Source of the DNA: JAOUEA01 sp963762075
GTDB taxonomy: Bacteria; Actinomycetota; UBA4738; HRBIN12
Direction of reading: 5' to 3'
Assembly (NCBI GenBank): GCA_963762075.1
Contig: CAVXJC010000001.1
Span: forward strand, 248,001-312,000
Length of the DNA: 64,000 nucleotides
The position numbers and the translations under genes are program-made. The notes beneath the pieces are model-generated. The model searched no databases. It was not told the origin of the DNA and was given only the letters and a program-made list of their open reading frames with translations. Numbering within the stretch: the first letter of the stretch is position 1; the number at the start of each line of letters is the position of its first letter. Of this stretch, positions 43,821 to 51,834 are shown piece after piece.

Positions 43821-44294
43821 ATGCACACACGTAGGAAGAGCATCATCGGCCTGGCTCTGTTGGTGGGGCTCGTTGCTCTGATCCCCCTGACGCAGGCGAC
43901 CGCTGGAGGCACAGTCACGCTTGACGCCGCCCTCACCGGAGCAGCAGAAGTGCCGGGCCCAGGTGACGCCAACGGAAGGGGTCACGCGACGATCGACCTT
44001 GACCCGGCAGCCGACGTGGTCTGTTTCGACGTGACCTGGAGAGGCATCGATCGCCCGTTCGCCGCACACATCCACAGGGGCTCGCCTACGGTCGCAGGAC
44101 CGGTGCGGGTTGAGCTCTTCGCTTCGGCTGTGCCGCTTCCGAGCACGATCAAGGGTGTGCAGGGATGCGTGCGCGACGTCAACTCTGATCTGATCGACAG
44201 GATCGCCGCCAACCCAGACCGCTTCTACGTGAACGTTCACACCAGGGCTTACCCGGACGGAGCGATCCGGGGACAACTCTCTCTCGTCCCCTGA
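43821..44294 (+). CDS. secreted CHRD-domain protein
   Basis: The ATG at 43821 is used (GTG at 43812 is in frame), with GGAAGGGG upstream. The 157-residue protein has a signal peptide (about 1-27) and one CHRD domain covering most of the rest: LDAALTGAAEVPGPGDANG, FAAHIHRGSPTVAGPV and RFYVNVHTRAYPDGAIRGQL. The domain is named from chordin and occurs in bacterial exported proteins of unknown function. A terminator hairpin follows. Confidence 0.85.
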   Translation: MHTRRKSIIGLALLVGLVALIPLTQATAGGTVTLDAALTGAAEVPGPGDANGRGHATIDLDPAADVVCFDVTWRGIDRPFAAHIHRGSPTVAGPVRVELFASAVPLPSTIKGVQGCVRDVNSDLIDRIAANPDRFYVNVHTRAYPDGAIRGQLSLVP

Positions 44295-44315
44295 CGTCCG
44301 CTCGGCATCGAGTCG

Positions 44316-44367
44316 TAGATGCTGGGCTCTCGGGGCTGTGCGCATGCCTCGAGAGCCCAGCCATCTT
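44316..44367 (+). terminator. terminator hairpin after CHRD gene
   Basis: GCTGGGCTCTCG (44321-44332) pairs perfectly with CGAGAGCCCAGC (44350-44361), extended by AGAT/ATCT with a bulge, around a 17-base loop. CATCTTT follows the stem. Position and shape fit an intrinsic terminator. Confidence 0.7.
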
Positions 44368-44670
44368 TAAGACCGCATCTGACCCTATTGCAGGAGTCGA
44401 CTAGCCCAGGTCGCCAGGTGCGACCGGACTGACTCCTGCCCTCACGGCCGGCGAGCGGCACCCACGGTGGGCTCGACACGATCTCACCCAGACGATCCGA
44501 CAAAGACAGGTTCGGAACGCGGCCTGGGAGAAGGTATCGTCAATCGTCGGATCGTCCGCTCCAACGAAGCGGGTCATCGTGGCTGGTGAACGCTCTGAAA
44601 GCCGTGGCGCGTCGGCTTGGTGCGCGAAGAGCGTGCGTCGTGCTTCGGGGCTGCTTATGGAAGTCCTGAT
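44368..44670. other. gap without a recognised gene
   Basis: About 300 bases between the CHRD terminator and the end of the convergent propeller gene. I find no convincing frame with a ribosome site on either strand, no tRNA-like fold and only a weak inverted repeat around CAGGAGTC...GACTCCTG (about 44391-44438). Confidence 0.4.
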
Positions 44671-45573
44671 TCAGTCGGGCAGCACGAGGATGTGTTGGAC
44701 CGCGCCGAAGTCGGAGGAGAGCTCCTGCCAAGTCGACCCGGCGTCTTCCGAACCGAACAGGCGGCCTTCGGAAGTGCCGAACGCGGCGAACGACCCGTCG
44801 TTCAGCGCGTCCAGGCAGTAGGTGTCGATGTTGTCGTCGAACCATCCAGGCAGGCCAGCCGTGCAGCGCTCGAACCGACCCGCGGCGATGTCGCCCCTAT
44901 ACACCCCTGCGCGACCACCACGCGGGCCGCTCGATGCGGACACGAGGACCGTGTCGCCGCAGACGGCCACGGCACGCGAGTACGGGGCCTCGAGTCCCTC
45001 GCTTCGCACGGTCCACGTCGTGCCGCGGTCCTCGCTCGTCGCGAGTCCACCGGCGCATGCGGCCAAGACGAAACCTTCCGCGGTCGCGACCTGGTGGACG
45101 TCGGCGTCGATGTCGATCGTGGGGTTCCAGGTCCGGCCGTTGTCGCCGGTGTGGAGGATCCCGCCGACGTGCACGTTCACGTAGACGTCGTCGCTCCACT
45201 CAGAGATGGATCGAGTGGCGGGGGGACCGCCCCAGGGCGTGTACCACTTCGAGCGGCCTTCCGCATCATCGAACGCGACGACGGGCTCGAGCGTGCCGTC
45301 CGTGAGTCGGAACAGTCGCGCCTCGGATGAGCCCACATGGAGCGCGTCGGTCATCGCGATGCACGTCGCCTCATTCCCCTCGAGCGTGGCCACCCGGCGC
45401 CAGTCATTGTCGGGCCTGTACCAGACCTCGGATCGATCCACGATCGCCCAGAGTTGAGGTCCGTCGCGGACGACCGCGGTCACGGACCGATCGGTGAGTT
45501 CGAGCGGCTCGAGGAGACCCCGGTCGGTGACCGTCTGCAGTCCGTCGCGGGTCCCAACCAGTATCCGACGCAT
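44671..45573 (-). CDS. WD40/BNR-type beta-propeller protein
   Basis: A protein of 300 residues without a signal peptide. It contains Asp-box/BNR-type repeats SEDRGTTW and SEDAGSTW and GDNGRTW, plus GTRDGLQTV and GTSEGRLFGSED blades, as in sialidase/sortilin-like and YCF48-type propellers. The absence of an export signal suggests a cytoplasmic location. No catalytic arginine triad of sialidases is evident, so a glycosidase role is not claimed. Confidence 0.72.
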   Translation of the reverse strand: MRRILVGTRDGLQTVTDRGLLEPLELTDRSVTAVVRDGPQLWAIVDRSEVWYRPDNDWRRVATLEGNEATCIAMTDALHVGSSEARLFRLTDGTLEPVVAFDDAEGRSKWYTPWGGPPATRSISEWSDDVYVNVHVGGILHTGDNGRTWNPTIDIDADVHQVATAEGFVLAACAGGLATSEDRGTTWTVRSEGLEAPYSRAVAVCGDTVLVSASSGPRGGRAGVYRGDIAAGRFERCTAGLPGWFDDNIDTYCLDALNDGSFAAFGTSEGRLFGSEDAGSTWQELSSDFGAVQHILVLPD

Positions 45574-45615
45574 CGATCGATGTTCTCACGAACCGACTGC
45601 TGGCACGGTCGCGCA

Positions 45616-46977
45616 TCAGGCCCGGGGAGCGTTTCGCTCCGTCTCGAGTCGAACGTTCTCGATCAGTTGTGCCGTCGCCTCGAGGACCAGTCGCTCCCTC
45701 AGTGCATCGAGCTCTTCGTTCGAGAGCTGAGAAGGAACACGCAGCGTCATGCTCCTCGAGCCCCATGTATAGGCGTGCTCGCCGTGCTCGGCGACGTCGA
45801 GCCCCTGCTCCTCGGCCTCGTCGGAGGCTCGGAACCCGACGACCACGTCGACCAGCTTCAGGATCACGAGCGTGGCGGCGAACGAGAAGATGAGTGCCAC
45901 GCCGGCGGCGGCGGCCTGCCGTGCGACCTGAGCGAAGCTGCCGTCGACCCCGGCGGGATTCACCACCGTGCTCGCGAAGACTCCCGTGAGCAGCGCGCCG
46001 ACGAGCCCGCCGACGAGGTGTACGCCCACGGCGTCGAGCGAATCGTCATAACCGAGCCTCGACTTCGCTTCGACGGCGATGAAGCACACGCCTCCCGCGA
46101 GCAGGCCGATCAGCAGACCCGGCATCGGGGCCACGAACCCGGCGGCCGGAGTGATCGCGACCAGCCCGGCGACGGCGCCGGTGACCGCACCGACCGCCGT
46201 GACCTTCTCGTGACGCCGCCACTCCAGCAGCACCCAGCCGATCAGACCACCGGCCGCTCCCAGTTGCGTGGCGAGGAACGCAGATGACGCCAGGCCGCCA
46301 GCCGCGAGAGCGCTACCCGCGTTGAATCCGAACCACCCGAACCAGAGGATGCCGGCGCCCAACATGACCATCGGCACGTTGTGCGGGGTGAAGGCACCTC
46401 CCGGGTACCCCTTTCGCTTTCCGATGTAGAGCGCCGTAGCGAGCGCGGCGGCGCCCGCGCTGATGTGCACGACGGTGCCGCCCGCGAAGTCGAGGGCTCC
46501 GACGCCCTCCGGGCCCAGGAACCCTCCGCCCCACACCCAGTGTGCGAGCGGCGAGTAGACCAGTAGGGACCAGGCTCCGATGAACAACACGTAGCCGGCG
46601 AAACGCACCCGCTCCGCGAAGGCCCCGGCGATCAACGCGGGCGTGATGATCGCGAACATGAGCTGATAGACGGCGAAAGCGGACGCCGGGATCGTGGGCG
46701 CGAGGGCTGTGGGCGCCTCACCCACGCCGCGGAAGCCAGCCAAGTCGAGTCCGCCGATCACCGAGCCGATGTCCGGCCCGAAGGCCAGCGTGTATCCGAC
46801 AGCGAGCCACACCACCGACACCACGGCGATCGCGGCGAATGAATGCATCATCGTGCCGAGCACGTTCTTGGAACGCACGAGCCCCCCGTAGAACAACGCG
46901 AGACCGGGCGTCATGAACAGCACCAGCGCCGCTGACGCGAGGACCCATGCGGTGTTCCCCGAGTCGATCTGCCCCAT
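45616..46977 (-). CDS. amt: ammonium transporter (Amt/MEP family)
   Basis: The ATG at 46977 has GGGGAGGG about 6 bases upstream, giving 453 residues. Motifs include FMTPGLALFYGGLVRSKNVL, GAWSLLVYSPLAHWVWGGGFL with the pore His, DFAGGTVVHISAG with a second His, and GVHLVGGLVGALLTG. Eleven membrane spans are expected. The last about 50 residues form an extended cytoplasmic tail (QLSNEELDALRERL) beyond the usual Amt end. No glnK/glnB gene is adjacent, which is unusual but not rare. It conducts ammonia/ammonium. Confidence 0.92.
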   Translation of the reverse strand: MGQIDSGNTAWVLASAALVLFMTPGLALFYGGLVRSKNVLGTMMHSFAAIAVVSVVWLAVGYTLAFGPDIGSVIGGLDLAGFRGVGEAPTALAPTIPASAFAVYQLMFAIITPALIAGAFAERVRFAGYVLFIGAWSLLVYSPLAHWVWGGGFLGPEGVGALDFAGGTVVHISAGAAALATALYIGKRKGYPGGAFTPHNVPMVMLGAGILWFGWFGFNAGSALAAGGLASSAFLATQLGAAGGLIGWVLLEWRRHEKVTAVGAVTGAVAGLVAITPAAGFVAPMPGLLIGLLAGGVCFIAVEAKSRLGYDDSLDAVGVHLVGGLVGALLTGVFASTVVNPAGVDGSFAQVARQAAAAGVALIFSFAATLVILKLVDVVVGFRASDEAEEQGLDVAEHGEHAYTWGSRSMTLRVPSQLSNEELDALRERLVLEATAQLIENVRLETERNAPRA

Positions 46978-47295
46978 GATTCCCTCCCCTTTGGTCCGTT
47001 GGAGGCATTCATAGGGCATGCCGACTCCAAGACCGTGGACTTCCGCGTTTCGTTCTCGTTACGTCTGTCGGCGATGCTCTCCTCAGCCACAGCGCGACAC
47101 GCGGCACACCCAGCCGGCCGCTGACAACTAGGAACGAGGCGGGCCCTTCTTCGCCTGCGCTGCGCCGATGGCAACCTTGCCCGTCCTGCGGTGCAACGAA
47201 CCCGGAAGGGAGCCCGACTTCAGCGGCTGTCAAACAAGCTCGGGGACCGGTCTCATCATTTGTGGAGGTCAGGTGAACGCGCCTACGCTTGCGAG
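46978..47295. other. gap upstream of amt
   Basis: About 318 bases. It must contain the amt promoter (minus strand) and that of the small exported protein (plus strand). A minus-strand frame ending around 47127 with a basic C terminus (GAAQAKKGPPRS) lacks a standard start codon and ribosome site, so I leave it unannotated. No clear hairpin or RNA gene is seen. Confidence 0.35.
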
Positions 47296-47661
47296 GTGAC
47301 TCTCCAGGATGCTTCCCGTAGGTCGATCGTCCTCGGGTTGGCTCTCGCGTTACTTGCGTGGGGTGCTGCTACACGATCGACCGCGGAATCTCGTGTCGAC
47401 ACCTCCTCGTCGTCCGGCGCCGTTGCGATCGAGTCGGTTCCGAGGATGCTTGTCACGACTTCCGATCGACCGATCCTCTCCGCACATTCGAGGCTCGAGG
47501 AACGCCAGAGTGGACTCGGGTTGATCACTATGGATGTGTCCGACATCGGCGCATCAGCGTCGGTGTTGGCAAGTGTTCGCCTCTCACCATCGGTGTTCTC
47601 CACCGGCCCCGTTGCGCAGGGCCTCGCTGGCCGAGGTCCTCCTTCGTCCGGGAACGTCTGA
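47296..47661 (+). CDS. hypothetical exported protein
   Basis: A possible GTG start at 47296 gives 121 residues with an N-terminal signal-like segment (SIVLGLALALLAWGAA, residues 10-25) and a Ser/Thr-rich remainder lacking any known motif. A ribosome site is weak. The frame is open upstream, so the assignment rests mainly on the signal peptide-like N terminus. Confidence 0.4.
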   Translation: MTLQDASRRSIVLGLALALLAWGAATRSTAESRVDTSSSSGAVAIESVPRMLVTTSDRPILSAHSRLEERQSGLGLITMDVSDIGASASVLASVRLSPSVFSTGPVAQGLAGRGPPSSGNV

Positions 47662-47709
47662 GCCGCCCAATCTCGCGCAGCTCTTTCGCGACCGATCGAA
47701 GGAGGCGTC

Positions 47710-47937
47710 ATGACGACTGGAGATGTCGTGAGAGAACGAACGCTCGCGCTCGCCCGCTCCGCGACGGACCGGGATCAGGCGCTGTCCGAGTTGTTGACTA
47801 CTTGTGGTGGGCGTCGCGTGATTGTATTTCGAGCCCGCCAACAGCTGTTGGCGTGGCTCGATAGCGAGCCCGACCAACGGGCTGCGATGCGCGGTATAGA
47901 ACTCCTCGACGAATTGCTCGATCGGCTGCCCGCCTAG
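47710..47937 (+). CDS. small protein, paralogue of the product at 50498-50725
   Basis: A 75-residue soluble protein with AAGGAGG 5 bases before the ATG. It aligns along its length with the protein encoded at 50498: RERTLALARSATDRDQALSE versus FERALSLASRGTERREAVEE, then a two-Cys or Cys-Gly segment, an RA/AKQ helix and a C-terminal LLDRLPA/VVAQLPS. Predicted fold is all helical. I do not recognise the family. It is separated by about 60 bases from the KhtT-like gene downstream. Confidence 0.65.
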   Translation: MTTGDVVRERTLALARSATDRDQALSELLTTCGGRRVIVFRARQQLLAWLDSEPDQRAAMRGIELLDELLDRLPA

Positions 47938-48001
47938 AGGAAGCAGTCATTCACCACCCTCCTCGCATGGCTGATCCCGTTCGACCGGAAGGGATGACCT
48001 C

Positions 48002-48493
48002 ATGCCCATCGTGAACGAGATCCCGTTGCCCGGTATCGGCGTTAGGTACGAGTTCGTGACCGAGGACGGTGCCCGTGTGGGGCTGGTGCACCACCGGTCC
48101 GGGATGCGAGAGCTTGTGCTGTTCGAGCGCGACGACCCGGACACCTCGCACGACCTCGTACGGCTGAGCCCGGAGGACACCCGCATCCTCGCGGAACTGC
48201 TGGGCGTCTCCCAGGTCGCGAAGGACCTCGCAGAGCTCGAGCAGGACGTCGAAGGACTCGCCGTCGACCGGCTACCCCTTTCGGGCGTCTCACCCTTCGA
48301 TGGCCGGACGATCGGAGATACCAGCGCGAGAACGCGGACCGGGGTCTCGATCGTGGCCGTCTTGCGCGCCGGATCTGCGCATCCGGCTCCTGGCCCGGAG
48401 TTCGGTCTGCGGAGCGGTGATGTGCTCGTCGTCGTCGGCACCCCTCGTGGCATCGAAGAGCTGACCATCCTGCTCCGTCAGGATGAGCGGTGA
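48002..48493 (+). CDS. cation:proton antiporter regulatory subunit (TrkA-C/RCK_C domain, KhtT-like)
   Basis: A protein of 163 residues. The N-terminal half (EIPLPGIGVRYEFVTEDGARVG) is typical of KhtT/AmhM-type regulators, and the C-terminal half (about 85-160) is a TrkA-C domain (GRTIGDTSARTRTGVSIVAVLR, GDVLVVVGTPRGIEEL). It lacks an RCK_N/Rossmann part. By family knowledge it binds a small ligand such as c-di-AMP and gates the partner antiporter, whose gene overlaps by 4 bases. Confidence 0.88.
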   Translation: MPIVNEIPLPGIGVRYEFVTEDGARVGLVHHRSGMRELVLFERDDPDTSHDLVRLSPEDTRILAELLGVSQVAKDLAELEQDVEGLAVDRLPLSGVSPFDGRTIGDTSARTRTGVSIVAVLRAGSAHPAPGPEFGLRSGDVLVVVGTPRGIEELTILLRQDER

Positions 48494-49647
48494 AGAACTC
48501 GCTGTTCCTCATCGAGCTCGGCGGCGTCGTCCTCCTCATGGCTGTCCTGGCACGCTTCGCTCAACGCTTCGGATTCTCGCCGATCCCGCTGTACCTGCTA
48601 GCTGGTTTGGCGTTCGGGCAGGGGGGCGTGATTCCGCTCGTCACGGCCGACGAGTTCATCGAGGCGGGGGCTGAGATCGGCCTGATCCTGTTGCTCTTCT
48701 CGCTGGGGCTCGAATACTCGGCATCGGAGCTCCTCAAGTCCGTCCGGTCGACCGCCCTCATAGGTTGCATGGACCTAGTGCTGAACTTCACGCCCGGCTT
48801 CCTTGCGGGTCTCTTGCTCGGATGGGATCTGGTCCCCGCATCGTTCCTCGGGGGCATCACGTACATATCATCGTCTGGCGTCATCGCTCGCATCCTGGAC
48901 GATCTCGGGTGGATGGGGAACCGCGAGACGCCCCTCGTCCTCGCGATCCTCGTGATCGAGGACCTTGCGATGGCGGTGTTCCTGCCAGTCGGATCGGTAC
49001 TGCTGGTCGGCGGTGGGGCCGGGCGCGTAGCGCTTTCCGTCGGCGTAGCGACGGTCGTCGTTGTCTGTGTCCTCGCCGTCGCCGCTAGGTACGGGCAGGC
49101 GATCAGTCGTGCGGTGTTTACCCGGTCGGACGAGGCTCTTCTGTTCGCGATCCTCGCCGTCTTGCTGCTGACGGCCGGTGCGACGGAGGCTTTGAACGTG
49201 TCAGCTGCTGTCGGCGCGTTCCTGGCGGGGATCGCATTCTCGGGGCCGGCGGCGGATCGCGCGCGCCCATTGCTTGTCCCCCTCCGTGCTCTCTTCGCCG
49301 GCGCCTTCTTCCTCTTCTTCGGGTTCGAGGTCGACCCAGGAACCCTTCCCCGTGCCCTCCCGGCCGCGGTGGTGCTCGCTGTCGTGGGGGCGGCGACCAA
49401 GTACGCCACGGGTTGGCTCTCCGCGCGCGACGCCGGGCTGCGGCGTCGAGCACGGATCCGCGCCGGTGCCGTGCTGATCGCGCGTGGCGAGTTCTCCATC
49501 GTGATCGCCGGCATCGCCGTTGCATCCGGTGCGGAGCCGGGGATCGGCCCGCTCGCGGCCGCCTACGTCCTCCTGCTCGCGGTGTCCGGTCCGCTCCTGG
49601 CGCGAGCGGCCGACCGACTCGCGGTTGCGCCGGCGGCGACCCCATAG
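48490..49647 (+). CDS. CPA2-family cation:proton antiporter (KhtU/KefB-like membrane subunit)
   Basis: GTG start overlapping the regulator stop (GTGA); 385 residues with about 12 membrane spans. Conserved CPA2 features are SLGLEYSASEL, TYISSSGVIARILDDLGW, ILVIEDLAMAVFLP (ion-binding Asp in the IEDL motif) and ARGEFSIVIAG. There is no C-terminal RCK domain, consistent with the separate KhtT-like subunit. The pair would extrude K+ or another monovalent cation in exchange for protons and protects against alkaline or osmotic stress. Confidence 0.9.
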   Translation: MKNSLFLIELGGVVLLMAVLARFAQRFGFSPIPLYLLAGLAFGQGGVIPLVTADEFIEAGAEIGLILLLFSLGLEYSASELLKSVRSTALIGCMDLVLNFTPGFLAGLLLGWDLVPASFLGGITYISSSGVIARILDDLGWMGNRETPLVLAILVIEDLAMAVFLPVGSVLLVGGGAGRVALSVGVATVVVVCVLAVAARYGQAISRAVFTRSDEALLFAILAVLLLTAGATEALNVSAAVGAFLAGIAFSGPAADRARPLLVPLRALFAGAFFLFFGFEVDPGTLPRALPAAVVLAVVGAATKYATGWLSARDAGLRRRARIRAGAVLIARGEFSIVIAGIAVASGAEPGIGPLAAAYVLLLAVSGPLLARAADRLAVAPAATP

Positions 49648-49726
49648 GCGGCGGAATCGACGCCTCTCCTCGGCGCGTCCCAGACACGTGGAGGGAGCAC
49701 GACTTTCATGAGTTGTGGGGACTCAC

Positions 49727-50161
49727 TTACGTCCCCGTCACCAGCGCGTCCAGACACCCCCAGAAGGTCGGCTCACGGTGCGTCTCTAGATTTGGGAAGG
49801 TGGCCACAGCGTAGGCTTGGGCAATGGAATTTGGGTCGTTTGGATCGCCTCCGAACACCTCGGCGGTACCCTCGATCCCCAGGAGATGACAGTCCGAATA
49901 CGAGGACTGATACATGAACCGGTCGACCGGATCGCGGAACCTGGACAGGCGCGGGTATGTACCTGGATCCGAGGGCGAAGGGACAGAGGCGACGGTCGGA
50001 GGCGGCGCGGGGCCCCCCGTCTCGAGGCTTGGGCCGCGAGACGACGGAGTCGCTCCAGGGGCGCAGCCAACCATCGTGAGGAGGAGTAGCAGGCTTGCGG
50101 ACATCACCCAACCACGCTGCGATGCATTCTCTAGGGTTCGGTGCTGGTCTCCAGCGTTCAT
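49727..50161 (-). CDS. small lipoprotein of unknown function
   Basis: I use the ATG at 50161 (GGGGA lies 7 bases upstream; an ATG six codons earlier is in frame), giving 144 residues. The N-terminal segment ends in LTMVGC, a good lipobox with Cys near residue 33. The mature part is Pro/Ser-rich and then has a compact region with YSDCHLLGIEGTAEVFGGD and two more cysteines. The family is not recognised. Confidence 0.6.
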   Translation of the reverse strand: MNAGDQHRTLENASQRGWVMSASLLLLLTMVGCAPGATPSSRGPSLETGGPAPPPTVASVPSPSDPGTYPRLSRFRDPVDRFMYQSSYSDCHLLGIEGTAEVFGGDPNDPNSIAQAYAVATFPNLETHREPTFWGCLDALVTGT

Positions 50162-50497
50162 ATTGCTTCCCCGTTTCATTGGTTTCGCCGGTTTCCGTCG
50201 GAAGTCCGCATGGCGCTTGAGCCGCCAAGCAAGAGTCTTCGGCCGACCTGGGCGCCTTGCACCTCCGAATGCGGGGACCCGCGGGGCAGCGCTCCGACGG
50301 CGGCAAGCGGCTGCGACCCAGTTCCTCCCGACTCCGGACTTGGCCTCATCTGAGATGAAAGCGCCTCTTCAAGATGGCGTGCAGGAACCGATCGGCCGCG
50401 GATTCATCGCTGTCGAGCAGTTGCTGAAGCTTCACCAAGACATCGTTGGTTGGATCGACGCGGGAGATCTCTCGGCCCAGAGCACCGGATCTAGTCG
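50162..50497. other. gap with an unexplained minus-strand open frame
   Basis: On the minus strand from about 50505 to a TGA at 50351 there is a coding-like frame (REISRVDPTNDVLVKLQQLL, then ADRFLHAILKRRFHLR) of about 50 codons but with no ATG, GTG or usable TTG before its conserved-looking part. It overlaps the end of the 76-codon gene upstream. It may be a frameshifted extension or a remnant. The remaining 190 bases up to the lipoprotein gene show nothing I can assign. Confidence 0.35.
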
Positions 50498-50725
50498 CTA
50501 CGAGGGCAGCTGCGCAACGACGTCACTCAGGAATCCATAGGCTGTTTCGAGATGCGCATCCCTGGGGTCGTCTTGCAACTGAGCATGTACGCGCTGCTTA
50601 GCGAGCACCGCAGGAAGCCGCCGTTGCTCACAGCACTGGAGCAGCTCCTCGACCGCCTCGCGGCGCTCCGTGCCCCTCGATGCCAGAGACAACGCACGTT
50701 CGAACATATTGTCAGCGACCGCCAT
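50498..50725 (-). CDS. small protein, paralogue of the product at 47710-47937
   Basis: A 75-residue helical protein (ATG at 50725 after GAGGGGAA). It has MFERALSLASRGTERREAVEEL, CCEQRR and a QRVHAQLQDDPRD helix in the same order as its relative. The two copies bracket the KhtTU-like antiporter pair and the lipoprotein gene and are in opposite orientation. Function is unknown; the Cys pair is present in this copy only. Confidence 0.65.
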   Translation of the reverse strand: MAVADNMFERALSLASRGTERREAVEELLQCCEQRRLPAVLAKQRVHAQLQDDPRDAHLETAYGFLSDVVAQLPS

Positions 50726-50818
50726 CACGTTCCCCTCTCATAGCTGCCATGCAGCAGCCGGGTGCGTCTAAGGCAGAAGAGACTGGGGCGGCTCAGTGGG
50801 CTCCGAGCCGTCGACGTC

Positions 50819-51181
50819 TCAGTAGCTAGCCGTCAGCGCCGGAGGCCCACGTTGAGGAATGACCGAGGGAAGGCCCCTCGTGTGACGGGTGGGGGCCGCA
50901 ACCTCTGGACTCGAGGCCGCGTCGAAGGATCGGTCGAGATCGGGAACAGCAACGAGGTCGATCACACGATCCCCGTTTCGGGGGATGAGTCGCGGTTCGA
51001 CCGTTCGTCCCAGCGACGTCATATCGATGGATGCGAGATGGCGGATGTACGCATCTCGCGTTGTTACGGCCGTCAGCTCGGCCGGATCGAATGCCCCGAC
51101 AAAGTAAGCGACAGCGGCGATGGTCAGCGCACTCGTCCACCCTGTCACGAGGCGCCGAGATGACACGTTGTGCTGGCCCAC
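50819..51181 (-). CDS. hypothetical membrane-anchored protein
   Basis: A GTG start gives 120 residues with one hydrophobic segment (about 14-30, GWTSALTIAAVAYFVGAF) and an outside part containing RHLASIDMTSLGRTVEPRL. The last 40 residues are Pro/Arg-rich and may be unreliable. No known domain is apparent. It has no close neighbour on the same strand other than the DUF2269 gene upstream. Confidence 0.45.
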   Translation of the reverse strand: MGQHNVSSRRLVTGWTSALTIAAVAYFVGAFDPAELTAVTTRDAYIRHLASIDMTSLGRTVEPRLIPRNGDRVIDLVAVPDLDRSFDAASSPEVAAPTRHTRGLPSVIPQRGPPALTASY

Positions 51182-51305
51182 GATCTCAGCCTAGAGCCGC
51201 GGGACGTCGGTCGCAAAACCCAGTTTGGCGGCCCGCCGGCAACGTGCTCCGACGGGGGTAAGGCAATGTTCAGTTCGCGAGCAGGTGATTGCGGTCTCGA
51301 AAGGC

Positions 51306-51776
51306 TTAGCTGAAAGGCTTCGCAACCATGACGTATATGATCGCGAGCCACGCCACGCCGTCGATCACGTTCATGACGGCGGCGCTCGGCGCGCCGGCGA
51401 TCGCGCGCAGTTCGTTAGATGGCCGGTCTTCGGCGGCGGCTGCGGCGGCCGCCTTGAGCCGCTCGGCCTGCCGCCGGTGATAGGTGAGCCCGTTGACCAG
51501 GATGAACAGCGCGAGGCCGTAGGCGATCAGCAACCACGTCCGGGTCAGGTCGAAGTTGCCCGTGATCGCGGTGAGGAAGCCGAACACGATACCGAGCAGG
51601 AACATCGCGCCACCGAGCGGCGCGAAGAGGTCCTCGGCCGCCAACACGCGGCGTACGGCGCCGACGTCCCCCGAACGTGCGACGGCTCCGGAGAGCATCC
51701 CTTGGCCGACGAAGATCGAGACGGCCAGGAACATCGAGGCGATATGCAGGAACTTCCAGATGGTCGAAGCATTCAT
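51306..51776 (-). CDS. DUF2269-like integral membrane protein
   Basis: The ATG at 51776 gives 156 residues. Four membrane spans are likely: IWKFLHIASMFLAVSIFVG, FLLGIVFGFLTAI, WLLIAYGLALFILV and VAWLAIIYVMVA, with the short Lys/Ala-rich helix (QAERLKAAAAAAAEDR) between spans 3 and 4. The WKFLHI...FVGQG opening is typical of DUF2269/predicted integral membrane proteins. Function is unknown. Confidence 0.7.
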   Translation of the reverse strand: MNASTIWKFLHIASMFLAVSIFVGQGMLSGAVARSGDVGAVRRVLAAEDLFAPLGGAMFLLGIVFGFLTAITGNFDLTRTWLLIAYGLALFILVNGLTYHRRQAERLKAAAAAAAEDRPSNELRAIAGAPSAAVMNVIDGVAWLAIIYVMVAKPFS

Positions 51777-51834
51777 GGGCCGAGCGTACCTGGGTCTCGT
51801 TCGTTGCCACGAGGCCAAGCCATCAGCACAGCCG

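Noticed and set aside
47040..47200. Minus-strand frame ending GAAQAKKGPPRS upstream of amt
   Set aside because: No ATG, GTG or TTG with a ribosome site; stop codon immediately upstream of the open part.
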